64,000 nucleotides of DNA from Synechocystis sp. PCC 7338 (GCF_018282115.1 NZ_CP054306.1:2403488-2467487), one strand, 5' to 3'. Positions 1 through 9,304 are shown, counted from the first letter of the stretch. Numbers and translations are program-made. Notes: generated by a model not told the origin, from the sequence alone.

Positions 1-390
<390 letters not shown>

Positions 391-458
391 TTAAATCCCC
401 GCCCATTTTACCGGAGATACCAGCCAATAACTAAACCTAACGTCCAATTGAGTACCGC

Positions 459-704
459 TTAACTTGCTAGCAAGATTGGTTGATCGTGTAAAGCCATTAA
501 TTTTTCTCTGGGAACCGCTAACATGGCGTAAGCCTGACCATCTCCATCGGCAAACTCGACTTCAAAAGCTTCTCCTTCCCCCAGAATTTCAATAATTGTC
601 CCAACTTGTCCTTGACGCAATAGAATTGGCTGGTTTGTCAGAAAAAGCTTGGAAGTAATATCTTCTCTTAACGCCACAAGATTATGTAGTTGAAGATTGT
701 CCAT
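459..704 (-). CDS. DUF4926 family small protein
   Basis: An 81-residue protein with the DUF4926 pattern: an N-terminal LHNLVALREDI strand, then GQVGTIIEILGEGEAFEVEF and ADGDGQAYAMLAVPREKL, i.e. an SH3-like small beta barrel. Family members usually lie directly downstream of a DUF6883 gene, and here the start is 19 bp after the end of a broken DUF6883 gene on the same strand. Such pairs are often annotated as toxin-antitoxin-like, but the biochemical role is not established. The gene itself is intact although its upstream partner is frameshifted. A second, shattered copy of the same pair lies near 60.4-60.6 kb. Confidence 0.8.
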   Translation of the reverse strand: MDNLQLHNLVALREDITSKLFLTNQPILLRQGQVGTIIEILGEGEAFEVEFADGDGQAYAMLAVPREKLMALHDQPILLAS

Positions 705-723
705 AAGTGTAATTTCCTTAGTA

Positions 724-1043
724 CTAATTGCGGATGGGATAAACGCTGGTTAGTCGAGAATAGGTCTCTCCGGGGCGGATTATCCAAGCACTAAGTATTT
801 GCGCTGTTCCGGTGGTGGTAGTCATGGAAAAGACAGCTACATAACGCTCTCCGTACTGATCAGAATTTGTCAATTCAAAACTTTGGTAATAAGAAAATCT
901 TGGTTATTTATTGTTATACCCAATTTAGCTCGGAAAAGTCTAGCTTTATGTTTGCCATTAGGATGGCTCAGACTGAGGGAATATGTCTGTAGTTTATCAG
1001 TTATTTGCTTCACATCAGTTTGGTCTCCGTAGGGCAATTTCAT
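724..1043 (-). pseudogene. DUF6883 family protein, frameshifted
   Basis: Starting at an ATG at 1043 the reading frame gives MKLPYGDQTDVKQITDKLQT and then SHPNGKHKARLFRAKLGI, typical of a DUF6883 N-terminus, and stops at about 875. In another frame the sequence continues LTNSDQYGERYVAVFSM and AQILSAWIIRPGETYSRLTS, ending YPIRN at 724, the family's C-terminal half. The total of 320 nt is not divisible by three, so a one-base loss (or equivalent) near 865-880 has split the gene. The intact DUF4926 gene follows 19 bp downstream. The frameshift position is read directly; the function of DUF6883 is unknown to me. Confidence 0.8.
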
Positions 1044-1135
1044 AACTTAGATTAAAAATATTCCAGAACTTGACTCAGGATAGAGGTTACAGCATCGATT
1101 AGTATGATCATAGGGTTTTCCTCGGAGATTTTGCC

Positions 1136-3643
1136 ATGACCGATCGCCTTTCCCATTTGCTTTCCTGGCTCCGACAACGGACGGAATTAGGCCAGCTTGC
1201 CCCGGAGATTCTGGAGGCGATCGCCAGCCAATTAATTGAATTTTCCTTAACCAAAGGGGAAAGTCTACCGAAGGATAGGGATAAGGGAACGGATTTGTAC
1301 ATTCTTGGCCAAGGACAGTTGGAGTCCGGTGCCAGAAAATTTTGTTTATTACCGGGGGCAATCATTAATCTAGAGGCATTCATGATTGATACTCCCCTAG
1401 AACAGGATTTAGTTGCCCTTACTGACTGTCAATTATGGTATTTACCGGGGCAAAAAATGCGGCAATTGCTCCAGGATTATCCCCAGATAACCCAGGCATT
1501 TTCCCAGCAGTTAGTGCAAGAACTCAGGGAACTGAATGCCCAATTATTCTTTGAGCAGGAAAAACAGAAGATTTTGCGCCCCTACCTCGTCCCCGCCGCT
1601 AAGCGGGCCATTATGGGCAAAAGTCGCTACGCCCAAAAGCTCCGGGAGCAAATTAAAACAGTATCAACAGATCAAAAGCCAGTGTTGCTATTCGGGGAGC
1701 CAGGGCTGGAAAAGGATAACACCGCCGCCCTCATTCATTTTGGCTCAGCCCAAGCCCAACGGTCAGCAATGGTGAAAGTCAACTGTGCCTTTCTATCCGC
1801 CAGTGGCCAAGAGCTTTTTGGCACTAATCAGGGTAAATCTGGAATTTTAGAAGCCTTGGGTCAGGGCACCTTGCTGTTGAACAATATCCAGGAATTGCAC
1901 CCCCAACTTTTACCGGCGATCGCCAATTTAATTTGTGAAGGTATTTACCAGCCTGTGGCCACCGTGGGGGAAGCAGAACCAACTTTTCGCCATAGTCAAG
2001 CCAAGGTAATAGCCATTGCTGAAAACATTATTCCTAAGCTTACGCCCCTCTTTGCCAACACCATTAAAATCCCTCCTTTACGGGTAAGAAAAGCAGATAT
2101 TGAAGATTATGTTGACTATTATCTAAGTATAATTTGTCGCTCCAAAGGCATCAAAGTTCCCACCTTAGCACCAGAGGCTCTGCGCCGCCTACAGGCCTAT
2201 GATTTTCCTAATAATGTTCGGGAATTAAATAATCTGGTGGAGCGGGCGGTGACTCAGTTACAAGGGGAAAAAGTAATTACCGAAGAAATTATTTGGCCCT
2301 CCCAAAGTAAGAAGCAATTATTTCGCCTTAATTTACTCAATCGTTACCCTAAGTTTAGACAATTTTTACGTAGTGCTTGGTGGCCAGATCGCCTTAATTA
2401 TGGATTTACCATCTTTGCTTTTCCCCTTATTGTTGCCATTTTATTTCTAGGGCCCCAAACGAGGGATCAAAATTTTGCTTTGAATTTATTTTGGGCTTGG
2501 TGGTGGCCTCTGGTGTTATTGGGATTTCTCTTTGTCGGTAGGCTTTGGTGTGCTGTTTGTCCCTTTATGATTTATGGAGAAATTACCCAAAAATTATCCC
2601 TGTGGCTCTGGCCTAGAAAACTAAAAAAATGGCCAAGACAGACGGCGGAAAATTGGGGTGGTTGGTTTCTTTTTGCCCTTTTTGCCCTAATTTTACTCTG
2701 GGAAGAACTTTGGGATTTGGAAAATACTGCTTACCTTTCTGCTTGGTTATTGCTTTTAATTACCGGAGGGGCCATGGTTTGCTCCGTGATTTTTGAGCAA
2801 AGATTTTGGTGTCGTTACCTCTGTCCCATTGGCGGCATGAACGGCATGTTTGCCAAATTGGCTATTACGGAATTGCGAGCCCAACAGGGAACTTGCTCGG
2901 CGGAATGTACTACCTACCAATGCTATAAAGGAGGCCCTGCCAAAGGAGAAGGGCAAGCTACTGAAGGCTGTCCCTTGGGCACCCACCCGGCCCAACTAAC
3001 GGACAATCGGGATTGTGTACTATGTATGACTTGCTTAAAGGCCTGCCCCCATCGTTCAGTGGAATTTAATTTACGTCCTCCGGCGATCGCCATTGTTACA
3101 ACCCATACTGTGCGTCCCTACGAAGTTGCATTGTTGTTATTACTGCTTAATAGCGTTTTACTGAGGAGATTACCAGAATTTATCCAAGTATGGAATTTGC
3201 CACCAGTGGGTACATTTATCAACCACGGTTTGCTCTCCCTCGGCTTGCTATTTTTACCAGCTTTACTGCCACTGATAGCTTACTTTTTGATTCCCACTCC
3301 TAAAGTTGGGCAAAAAGTTCCCTTCATTAACTTAGCCTACGGTTTATTGCCCCTCACTTTAACGGCCAACTTAGCCCATTATCTCAACCTGGGTTTGGGG
3401 GAAGCAGGGCAGGTGTTGACCCTAGTACCAAAAACTTTCCACTGGTCTTTGCCCTTTGACTTACCAATGTTGGTAGCGGATCCGGCGGCGATCGCCTTTT
3501 TGCAAGGTATGCTTCTTTTAGCGGGGGTGCTTTGGTCAATTTTTCTCAGTCAACAATTGAGCAAACAATCCTTTTTTAGCCTTCTTCCCCACCACGGCAC
3601 CGTTGTCGGTTTAATGCTGATCTTTTGGACTGTTATTGTTTGA
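1136..3643 (+). CDS. Crp-like/degenerate AAA+ (NtrC-type)/NosR-NapH-like polyferredoxin membrane fusion
   Basis: An 835-residue fusion. Residues 1-130 resemble a cyclic-nucleotide-binding-like sensor fold (TDLYILGQGQLESGARKF). Residues about 160-400 align with the NtrC-type sigma-54 activator AAA+ domain (KVNCAFLSASGQELFG, PPLRVRKADIEDYVDYYL, AYDFPNNVRELNNLVERAV). The Walker A is degenerate (FGEPGLEKDN rather than GExGTGKE), the GAFTGA loop is absent and Walker B reads LLLNNIQEL without the DE pair. Residues about 410-835 have several membrane segments and cysteine motifs of the NosR/NapH/RdxA type (CAVCPF, CRYLCPIGG) plus a ferredoxin-like CVLCMTCLKACPH. Cyanobacteria lack sigma-54, so this is probably a redox-sensing or electron-transfer membrane protein, not a sigma-54 activator. 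Names containing NtrX or NtrC for such genes would be misleading. It stands alone, with the ATG placed 92 bp from the DUF6883 relic start. Confidence 0.75.
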   Translation: MTDRLSHLLSWLRQRTELGQLAPEILEAIASQLIEFSLTKGESLPKDRDKGTDLYILGQGQLESGARKFCLLPGAIINLEAFMIDTPLEQDLVALTDCQLWYLPGQKMRQLLQDYPQITQAFSQQLVQELRELNAQLFFEQEKQKILRPYLVPAAKRAIMGKSRYAQKLREQIKTVSTDQKPVLLFGEPGLEKDNTAALIHFGSAQAQRSAMVKVNCAFLSASGQELFGTNQGKSGILEALGQGTLLLNNIQELHPQLLPAIANLICEGIYQPVATVGEAEPTFRHSQAKVIAIAENIIPKLTPLFANTIKIPPLRVRKADIEDYVDYYLSIICRSKGIKVPTLAPEALRRLQAYDFPNNVRELNNLVERAVTQLQGEKVITEEIIWPSQSKKQLFRLNLLNRYPKFRQFLRSAWWPDRLNYGFTIFAFPLIVAILFLGPQTRDQNFALNLFWAWWWPLVLLGFLFVGRLWCAVCPFMIYGEITQKLSLWLWPRKLKKWPRQTAENWGGWFLFALFALILLWEELWDLENTAYLSAWLLLLITGGAMVCSVIFEQRFWCRYLCPIGGMNGMFAKLAITELRAQQGTCSAECTTYQCYKGGPAKGEGQATEGCPLGTHPAQLTDNRDCVLCMTCLKACPHRSVEFNLRPPAIAIVTTHTVRPYEVALLLLLLNSVLLRRLPEFIQVWNLPPVGTFINHGLLSLGLLFLPALLPLIAYFLIPTPKVGQKVPFINLAYGLLPLTLTANLAHYLNLGLGEAGQVLTLVPKTFHWSLPFDLPMLVADPAAIAFLQGMLLLAGVLWSIFLSQQLSKQSFFSLLPHHGTVVGLMLIFWTVIV

Positions 3644-3746
3644 ATAGTTTAAAAGTTTTTGAACTTGATACGCATCGTTAATGGGGTGATCGGGGGAAAT
3701 AATACCATCTGATATTGCTTTCCCTACCGATGTCAGTTTTATTCAA

Positions 3747-4826
3747 TTAGGATTTTTTTTGATATCCTCCATTCGATGGCGATTGGTAATAAACCCCTGA
3801 ACCTTGATTGGGCACAAAATGACAGGCCCAATAGGATTTAAAAAAGGCTTTCCAGATTGGTTCATTGGAATAGCGATAATACTCCCCTAAAATGGGCTTG
3901 ATGGCTTCAGTCGCCCGGCGTAATTTGTAGTGGGGCATGTTCAAGAAAATATGGTGGGCAACGTGGGTGCCGATGTCATGGTGAATGGAGTTAATGAAAC
4001 CGTAGTCCCGGTCAATGGTGGAGAGGGCACCTTTGAGAAAATACCAATCATCACCACGATACCAGGGGATATCGTCTTCGGTGTGATGCAAAAATGTGAC
4101 CAGATCTAGCCACACCACAAATACGATGTACGGGGCAACATAAAATTTCAGCAAAAATAGCCAGCCAAATTGGAAGGTTAAAAAGCCGAGGAAGCCGACA
4201 AAAGTTGCGAGCAAAAGACTACTGGTGAGAACAGCCCATTTTTCTCCGGGACGGAATAGGGGACTGTTGGGCATGAAATGGGAGCCTTCCCGATCTGGCG
4301 ATCGCCGAAATAGGTAGATGGGATAGGCAATCAAGGGCAAGTAGAAACGTAACAGCTTTTCATACCAGGCCATTTGGTTATACTTTTGCTCCGACACTGG
4401 ATACCAACTTTCGTCGGTGTCTATGTTCCCAGTGTTGGCATGATGAGTACGATGACTAATGCGCCAGCCGTGGTAAGGCACCAAAATTGGCGTGTGGCTG
4501 AGGTGGCCAATCCAACTATTGAGGGTTTTGGATTTGGAAAAGGAACCATGGCCACAATCATGACCCACCACAAACAGAGACCAGAAAAGGGTCCCCTGGA
4601 TCAGCCAAAAAATGGGATAGAAGAACCAGGAATCAAGATAGGCCGCTAGGGCATAAAATCCGACAATTAAACCAACATCCAAAAAAAAGTAGCCCAGGGA
4701 GCGGACCACTGATGGCTCGAAACAATCCACTGGGATGGCGCTTCTGAGCTCTTGGAGGGTGAAGGGTAATTCTTCAGTTTTGAGGAAAGGAAGTTTTGTT
4801 TGAGGCGAGGTAATTTCTAGACGCAC
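3747..4826 (-). CDS. desB: omega-3 (delta-15) acyl-lipid fatty acid desaturase
   Basis: 359 residues, the usual DesB length. The three histidine boxes of acyl-lipid desaturases are present: HDCGHGSF (about residue 88), HRTHHANTGN (about 125) and HDIGTHVAHH (about 290), with hydrophobic spans at about 45-85 and 205-245 that place the di-iron site on the cytoplasmic face. It introduces the omega-3 double bond into membrane glycerolipid chains using ferredoxin. The start is a GTG at 4826, giving the N-terminus MRLEITSPQTKLPF. desB is known to be cold-induced in Synechocystis. The upstream region contains a short A/T direct repeat. DesA (delta-12) is the main alternative, but length and box spacing favour DesB. 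Confidence 0.9.
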   Translation of the reverse strand: MRLEITSPQTKLPFLKTEELPFTLQELRSAIPVDCFEPSVVRSLGYFFLDVGLIVGFYALAAYLDSWFFYPIFWLIQGTLFWSLFVVGHDCGHGSFSKSKTLNSWIGHLSHTPILVPYHGWRISHRTHHANTGNIDTDESWYPVSEQKYNQMAWYEKLLRFYLPLIAYPIYLFRRSPDREGSHFMPNSPLFRPGEKWAVLTSSLLLATFVGFLGFLTFQFGWLFLLKFYVAPYIVFVVWLDLVTFLHHTEDDIPWYRGDDWYFLKGALSTIDRDYGFINSIHHDIGTHVAHHIFLNMPHYKLRRATEAIKPILGEYYRYSNEPIWKAFFKSYWACHFVPNQGSGVYYQSPSNGGYQKKS

Positions 4827-4878
4827 GTATTTATCTTAAGGGCCGTGATGGCAAAACAATCCTATGATTCTAGCCTAA

Positions 4879-4900
4879 ATGTTAAAAAATGTTAAAAAAT
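4879..4900. repeat. Tandem 10-bp repeat upstream of desB
   Basis: The unit AATGTTAAAA occurs twice in direct succession about 50 bp upstream of the desB GTG start, within the likely promoter or leader. A role in desB expression is only a guess from position. Confidence 0.5.
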
Positions 4901-5106
4901 GCTCCCCCACTAGAGACGCAGATTTAGGGGCGAGATCAATCTTGACCACCACAGAAGGCAAAGTAAGGAAAACATCCGATTCAAATTTGCGTAGGGATAA
5001 GGAGGCTAAAGCATCTAAACGTACACAAATACGTAAGCTCGATAATTTTTATTAACCACAGTGTCGAAGTTTTAAGTCAGCGGTGGCATGGGAGCAGGCC
5101 TAACTT

Positions 5107-5799
5107 CTACGGCGCTAATCTCTCTTTTTGCCATTGGCCATCAACTAAATTAAATTGCAAGCGGTCATGGAGGCGACTAGGACGACCTTGCCAAAATTCG
5201 ATGCGATGGGGAATGACTCGAAATCCTCCCCAGTGGGGCGGGCGGGGAATAGATTGGTTTTCATACTGCTTTTCCCAACGAGCTAAATTGTCTTCTAGCT
5301 CCTGGCGATCACCAACAATTTGACTTTGGGGAGAAGCCCAGGCCCCCAATTGGGACGACCGGGGACGAGACTGGAAATAGGTATCGGATTCCGCTGGATC
5401 AATTTTTTCCACCCGGCCATCCACCCGCACCTGTCTCTCCAGGGCCGCCCACCAAAATACTAATCCGGCCCAGGGATGGGCTGTTAATTGTTGCCCCTTC
5501 GCACTCTGATAGTTGGTGTAAAAAACGAAACCCCGTTCATCCAAACCCTTGAGCAACACCATACGTCCCACCGGATGGCCTTCCTCGGACAGGGTACTCA
5601 GGGTCATAGCATTGGGTTCTGGCAACTCAGCGGCGATCGCCTGTTGGAGCCAGGTATGGAATTGGGCAAAGGGATGGTCCGCTACCTCGGCCTCTGTTAA
5701 ACCTCCCTGGGTATAGTTCAAGCGCAAATCCGCGAGGGAAACACCATCCATAAAGCCTGCGTCCTCCAACTGGTGATCTTCACAGCGGGCAGTTAACAT
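5107..5799 (-). CDS. pdxH: Pyridoxamine 5'-phosphate oxidase
   Basis: 230 residues, normal for PdxH. FMN- and substrate-binding blocks are visible: [36 protein letters not shown], and the C-terminal signature [14 protein letters not shown] followed by RPSRLHDR. It oxidises pyridoxine or pyridoxamine 5'-phosphate to pyridoxal 5'-phosphate with FMN and O2. The start (ATG at 5799) lies only 8 bp from the divergently read scpA start, so each gene's promoter must lie in or very near the other's coding sequence. Confidence 0.93.
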   Translation of the reverse strand: MLTARCEDHQLEDAGFMDGVSLADLRLNYTQGGLTEAEVADHPFAQFHTWLQQAIAAELPEPNAMTLSTLSEEGHPVGRMVLLKGLDERGFVFYTNYQSAKGQQLTAHPWAGLVFWWAALERQVRVDGRVEKIDPAESDTYFQSRPRSSQLGAWASPQSQIVGDRQELEDNLARWEKQYENQSIPRPPHWGGFRVIPHRIEFWQGRPSRLHDRLQFNLVDGQWQKERLAP

Positions 5800-5807
5800 A
5801 GGGAATT

Positions 5808-6632
5808 ATGACACCATCTGCGGCGAGTCATGCCATTGATACCCTGATCGAGATGGCCCACCAAGGGGAGATTAATCCCTGGGATGTGTCAGTGATCGAC
5901 GTAATTGATCGCTTTTTGCAGGATCTAGGCATTCTCAACAGCCTCGACCTAAGTTTTCAACAGCAAAATTTGCCCCGTTCTGGCCAGGCCTTTCTTTGGG
6001 CCTCCATGTTGGTGCGCTACAAGGCCGACAGCCTCCATAGTTTGGAGCAGGAACCGGAAGAAGTTATACCCGAAGCAGATCTAGAAGGATGGAGCGAGGA
6101 GCAAATAGCTCGGTTACCAAGGGATTTAGAAAATCGTCTGCGTCGGCGCACTGCTGTCCCCCCACTGCAACGTCGTCGGGTTACCTTAGCAGAATTAATT
6201 GATCAAATTGAGGCGATCGCCGTCGAGATCGAAAAAAGTGAACAAAAACCTAAACGGGTTAAACGAGCCCGACCCCAATCCCGGCGGGAAGCCCTACAAA
6301 TTATCACCGAATTAGCCCACCAGGAAAATTTAACGGAGTTAGCTAGTCAATTGGAACAATTTTTGCAAACTCGTCTGCCAGAAATTTTGCCCGATTTACC
6401 CCATCGTTCCTGGGTAGATTTAGACACACTACTCCGTTGTTGGCATCACCATCTAGATCCAGATAAATTACCAGACAAAAAAGATAAAGTTGGCGTATTT
6501 TGGGCTTTACTACTACTAAGTTCTCAGTCGAAAGTATCTTTGACTCAGGAAGAATTTTACCAAGATTTACAAGTTCAAATTATTGATGATTCTGAGATGG
6601 AAAAAAGTAACGAGCAGCTTGAAATACTTTGA
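5808..6632 (+). CDS. scpA: Segregation and condensation protein A (ScpA)
   Basis: 274 residues. The N-terminal segment IEMAHQGEINPWDVSVIDVI and the following VRYKADSLHSLE match the ScpA (kleisin) N-terminal helical domain that binds the SMC neck. The middle is charged and Arg-rich and the C-terminal winged-helix part contains VFWALLLLSSQSKVSLTQEE. ScpA joins SMC and ScpB in the bacterial condensin complex for chromosome segregation. The gene is divergent from pdxH with an 8-bp gap and ends shortly before a hairpin at 6649-6675. Confidence 0.85.
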   Translation: MTPSAASHAIDTLIEMAHQGEINPWDVSVIDVIDRFLQDLGILNSLDLSFQQQNLPRSGQAFLWASMLVRYKADSLHSLEQEPEEVIPEADLEGWSEEQIARLPRDLENRLRRRTAVPPLQRRRVTLAELIDQIEAIAVEIEKSEQKPKRVKRARPQSRREALQIITELAHQENLTELASQLEQFLQTRLPEILPDLPHRSWVDLDTLLRCWHHHLDPDKLPDKKDKVGVFWALLLLSSQSKVSLTQEEFYQDLQVQIIDDSEMEKSNEQLEIL

Positions 6633-6648
6633 TGAATATTAGTTTAGT

Positions 6649-6675
6649 TTTTGCCAAAAAAAAAGCTTGGCAAAA
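6649..6675. terminator. Putative bidirectional terminator hairpin
   Basis: A perfect 9-bp inverted repeat (TTTTGCCAA ... TTGGCAAAA) with an A-rich 9-nt loop lies between convergent genes, 16 bp after scpA and before the end of the DUF4258/YgiT-like gene. The A/T tails on both sides fit a weak intrinsic terminator for either strand. Confidence 0.6.
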
Positions 6676-6742
6676 TTGAGTGCTTTATTGATTTTATCCC
6701 AGACTAGATTTATGATTGTTTGCTAAGATATTTCCGCTGAAA

Positions 6743-7324
6743 TCAGGCTACATTTTGTGAATTTTCCGAATAACTATAAACCGGAATTTGAATAAAACGG
6801 TCTGGTTCTTGACTGTCTAGAACAGTCCGTTGTAGGCACTCAACCGTTGCTGGTGAAAAAAACTGCTCTCCAGTTTCTTCATTAACTCGTGCTGGGACAT
6901 TTTCAATAAGAATTAACCGACCATTTAAACTAAGAGTATAAGTTACCCTTTTTTCAACCAGAGTTTCGTTGTTCATCGTTGGTTTTCCTCCTTCGACTAA
7001 ATTGATAGTTCCATCTTTGCAAATAAATTGATAGTTCCATCTTTGCAAATTGGGTTCGTAAACAGTAATAATTTTAATGAGAGGGCGATTTGGATAACTG
7101 CACTGTAAGTGAATTGGACGCTGCAATGCTGTAAATCCTGAAATCAAGCAACTGGGCCCATATTTATCATACGGATAATCCTCAATGATTTGACCGTTGG
7201 CAATGGCCATGCGAATTTCTTGAACTTGGATACGCCGTAGAATGGACTGATCGACGGCATGTCTAGAAAATTCAAATTCATCTTGAGCAAATTTTTGCCG
7301 TATCTCTGTAATCAGCGTGGCCAT
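6743..7324 (-). CDS. DUF4258 + YgiT-like fusion created by a 26-bp duplication
   Basis: 193 residues. The N-terminal about 100 residues (FSRHAVDQSILRRIQVQEIR, IIEDYPYDKYGPSCLI, RPIHLQCSYPNRPLIKIITV YEPN) match DUF4258, a RelE-superfamily-like toxin type. From the internal ATG at 6976 the sequence MNNETLVEKRVTYTLSLNGR and IENVPARVNEETGEQFFSP matches the N-terminal domain of YgiT/MqsA-type antitoxins, but the CxxC zinc ligands are gone (the usual CEECGE is NEETGE). The two modules are joined by a 26-bp tandem duplication at 6998-7049 that shifts frame. Removing one copy would end the first protein at a TGA overlapping the second start, and an AGGAGG lies 10 nt before the internal ATG. So an overlapping two-gene toxin-antitoxin-like unit probably became one ORF; the second protein may still be made separately. 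Confidence 0.75.
   Translation of the reverse strand: MATLITEIRQKFAQDEFEFSRHAVDQSILRRIQVQEIRMAIANGQIIEDYPYDKYGPSCLISGFTALQRPIHLQCSYPNRPLIKIITVYEPNLQRWNYQFICKDGTINLVEGGKPTMNNETLVEKRVTYTLSLNGRLILIENVPARVNEETGEQFFSPATVECLQRTVLDSQEPDRFIQIPVYSYSENSQNVA
6998..7049. repeat. 26-bp exact tandem duplication inside coding sequence
   Basis: Two adjacent identical 26-bp copies (6998-7023 and 7024-7049). Because 26 is not a multiple of three, the second copy changes the reading frame and fuses the DUF4258 and YgiT-like frames. Confidence 0.85.
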
Positions 7325-7504
7325 TACTAGATTATTGAGGTGAGTACCTAAACAAAATTACACGGCGATCGCCTTTGGAGAGGGGATGCCGAAATCTGCT
7401 TATGGCTAGGGACAGGACCCATCAAATTTTCTTTCCAGGGCAACCCTTTGCTACAGTTGAATTGGTTGCAAATCGTAAAAGTTCCGTCCCGCTGTTAAAA
7501 GTCT

Positions 7505-8941
7505 ATGTTTGATGCCTTAGCCGATCGCCTTGAAGATGCCTGGAAGAAACTCCGGGGCCAGGACAAAATTAGTGAGAGCAATATTAAAGAGGCGCTCCAG
7601 GAAGTCAGAAGGGCCCTATTGGCAGCGGACGTGAATCTCCAGGTGGTCAAGGGCTTCATCAAAGACGTGGAGCAGAAAGCCCTTGGGGCGGACGTAATCA
7701 CCGGCGTTAACCCAGGGCAACAGTTTATCAAAATCGTTTACGACGAATTGGTAAATCTGATGGGGGAAAGCAACGTGCCCCTTGCCCAAGCAGATAAGGC
7801 TCCCACCGTTATCCTCATGGCTGGATTGCAGGGGACCGGGAAAACCACCGCCACAGCAAAATTGGCCCTCTATCTCCGCAAAGAAAACCGTAGTGCCCTG
7901 ATGGTGGCTACAGATGTTTATCGTCCCGCCGCCATTGACCAACTCAAAACCCTGGGGCAACAAATTGACGTGCCCGTGTTCGACCTAGGTAGTGATGCCA
8001 ACCCGGTGGAAATTGCCCGCCAAGGGGTGGAAAAAGCGAAGGAATTGGGGGTAGATACGGTTCTGATCGATACCGCCGGTCGTCTGCAGATCGATCCCCA
8101 AATGATGGCGGAGTTAGCCCAGATTAAACAGGTTGTGAACCCCGACGATACCCTGCTGGTGGTGGATGCCATGACCGGGCAGGAAGCGGCGAACCTAACC
8201 CACACCTTCCACGAACAAATTGGCATTACGGGGGCAATTCTCACCAAACTAGATGGGGATACCAGGGGCGGGGCGGCCCTATCAGTGCGGCAAATTTCCG
8301 GCCAGCCGATCAAGTTTGTCGGGGTGGGGGAAAAGGTGGAGGCTCTACAACCCTTCTACCCCGATCGCCTAGCTAGTAGGATTCTAAACATGGGGGATGT
8401 GCTCACCCTGGTGGAAAAAGCCCAAGAGGCGATCGATGTGGGGGACGTGGAAAAGCTCCAGAACAAGATTCTGGAAGCCACCTTCGACTTCGACGATTTT
8501 CTTAAGCAAATGCGCTTCATGAAAAATATGGGCTCCCTTGGGGGCCTGCTGAAAATGATTCCTGGCATGAACAAACTCAGCAGTGGCGACATTGAAAAAG
8601 GCGAAAAAGAACTCAAGCGTACCGAAGCCATGATTAGTTCCATGACCACGGAGGAAAGGAAAAATCCCGATTTACTAGCCAAATCCCCCGGTCGCCGTCG
8701 TCGCATTGCCCAAGGATCGGGCCATAGTGAAACTGATGTGTCTAAATTAATCACCAATTTCACCAAAATGCGGACCATGATGCAACAAATGGGCATGGGG
8801 GGAATGCCGGGAATGGGAGCAATGCCAGGGATGGGCGGAGGTATGTTGGGCAGTCAGCCGGGCCCTGGTTTCCGGGGCTACAAAGGCAAAGGCGGCAAAG
8901 TTAAAAAGAAAAAGAAGAAAAAAGGTTTTGGTCAGCTTTAA
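7505..8941 (+). CDS. ffh: Signal recognition particle protein Ffh (SRP54)
   Basis: 478 residues with the N domain (MFDALADRLEDAWKKLRGQD), the G domain with GLQGTGKTTATAKLA, VYRPAAIDQL, DTAGRLQID, DAMTGQEA and TKLDGDTRGGAALS, and the methionine-rich M domain ending in a Met/Gly-rich stretch and a Lys-rich tail (KVKKKKKKKGF). It binds the SRP RNA and signal sequences and docks with FtsY for co-translational membrane targeting, including thylakoid proteins. The start at 7505 matches the conserved family N-terminus. No neighbours are co-oriented within 100 bp. Confidence 0.97.
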   Translation: MFDALADRLEDAWKKLRGQDKISESNIKEALQEVRRALLAADVNLQVVKGFIKDVEQKALGADVITGVNPGQQFIKIVYDELVNLMGESNVPLAQADKAPTVILMAGLQGTGKTTATAKLALYLRKENRSALMVATDVYRPAAIDQLKTLGQQIDVPVFDLGSDANPVEIARQGVEKAKELGVDTVLIDTAGRLQIDPQMMAELAQIKQVVNPDDTLLVVDAMTGQEAANLTHTFHEQIGITGAILTKLDGDTRGGAALSVRQISGQPIKFVGVGEKVEALQPFYPDRLASRILNMGDVLTLVEKAQEAIDVGDVEKLQNKILEATFDFDDFLKQMRFMKNMGSLGGLLKMIPGMNKLSSGDIEKGEKELKRTEAMISSMTTEERKNPDLLAKSPGRRRRIAQGSGHSETDVSKLITNFTKMRTMMQQMGMGGMPGMGAMPGMGGGMLGSQPGPGFRGYKGKGGKVKKKKKKKGFGQL

Positions 8942-9304
8942 CGCTTCATTAGTCAATTCCTCTGCTGTTCCTTAAATTAATCTTTGACTAGGTAATATGG
9001 GGCGGTTTTGGCTTGACTTGCGCTCCAAATCAAGGGTGGTTTTAAAATTTATTTCTCCGAGTTTATCTGCAAATACTTTTTTGCAAGTGCTTTCTATTGT
9101 TTCAATCCCTTAGTCAAGACATTGATAAAAATCATTAATTGCAATCATTTTGAGCTCAATCTCATTTAGATTTGGATTACTTTACCCTATAAAAAAAGAA
9201 ATTAAAGCCTCTTCAACGGCGGGCATTGTCTGGAAGTTTTCCCAAAACAAGTAAAATCATTTACACTGAAATTGTTTTATTTAATTTTTTAGGGATTATT
9301 CCTG
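8942..9304. other. AT-rich intergenic region, no gene seen
   Basis: 363 bp between ffh and the desaturase gene. No ORF or RNA gene with support was found and no clear terminator hairpin. The stretch is AT-rich toward the desaturase start and presumably carries its promoter; no confident -35/-10 pair could be assigned. Confidence 0.5.

Noticed and set aside
799-1032. 77-residue + strand ORF between the DUF4926 gene and the AAA+ fusion
   Set aside because: It starts at TTG and overlaps the frameshifted DUF6883 gene on the opposite strand, whose family motifs account for this stretch.
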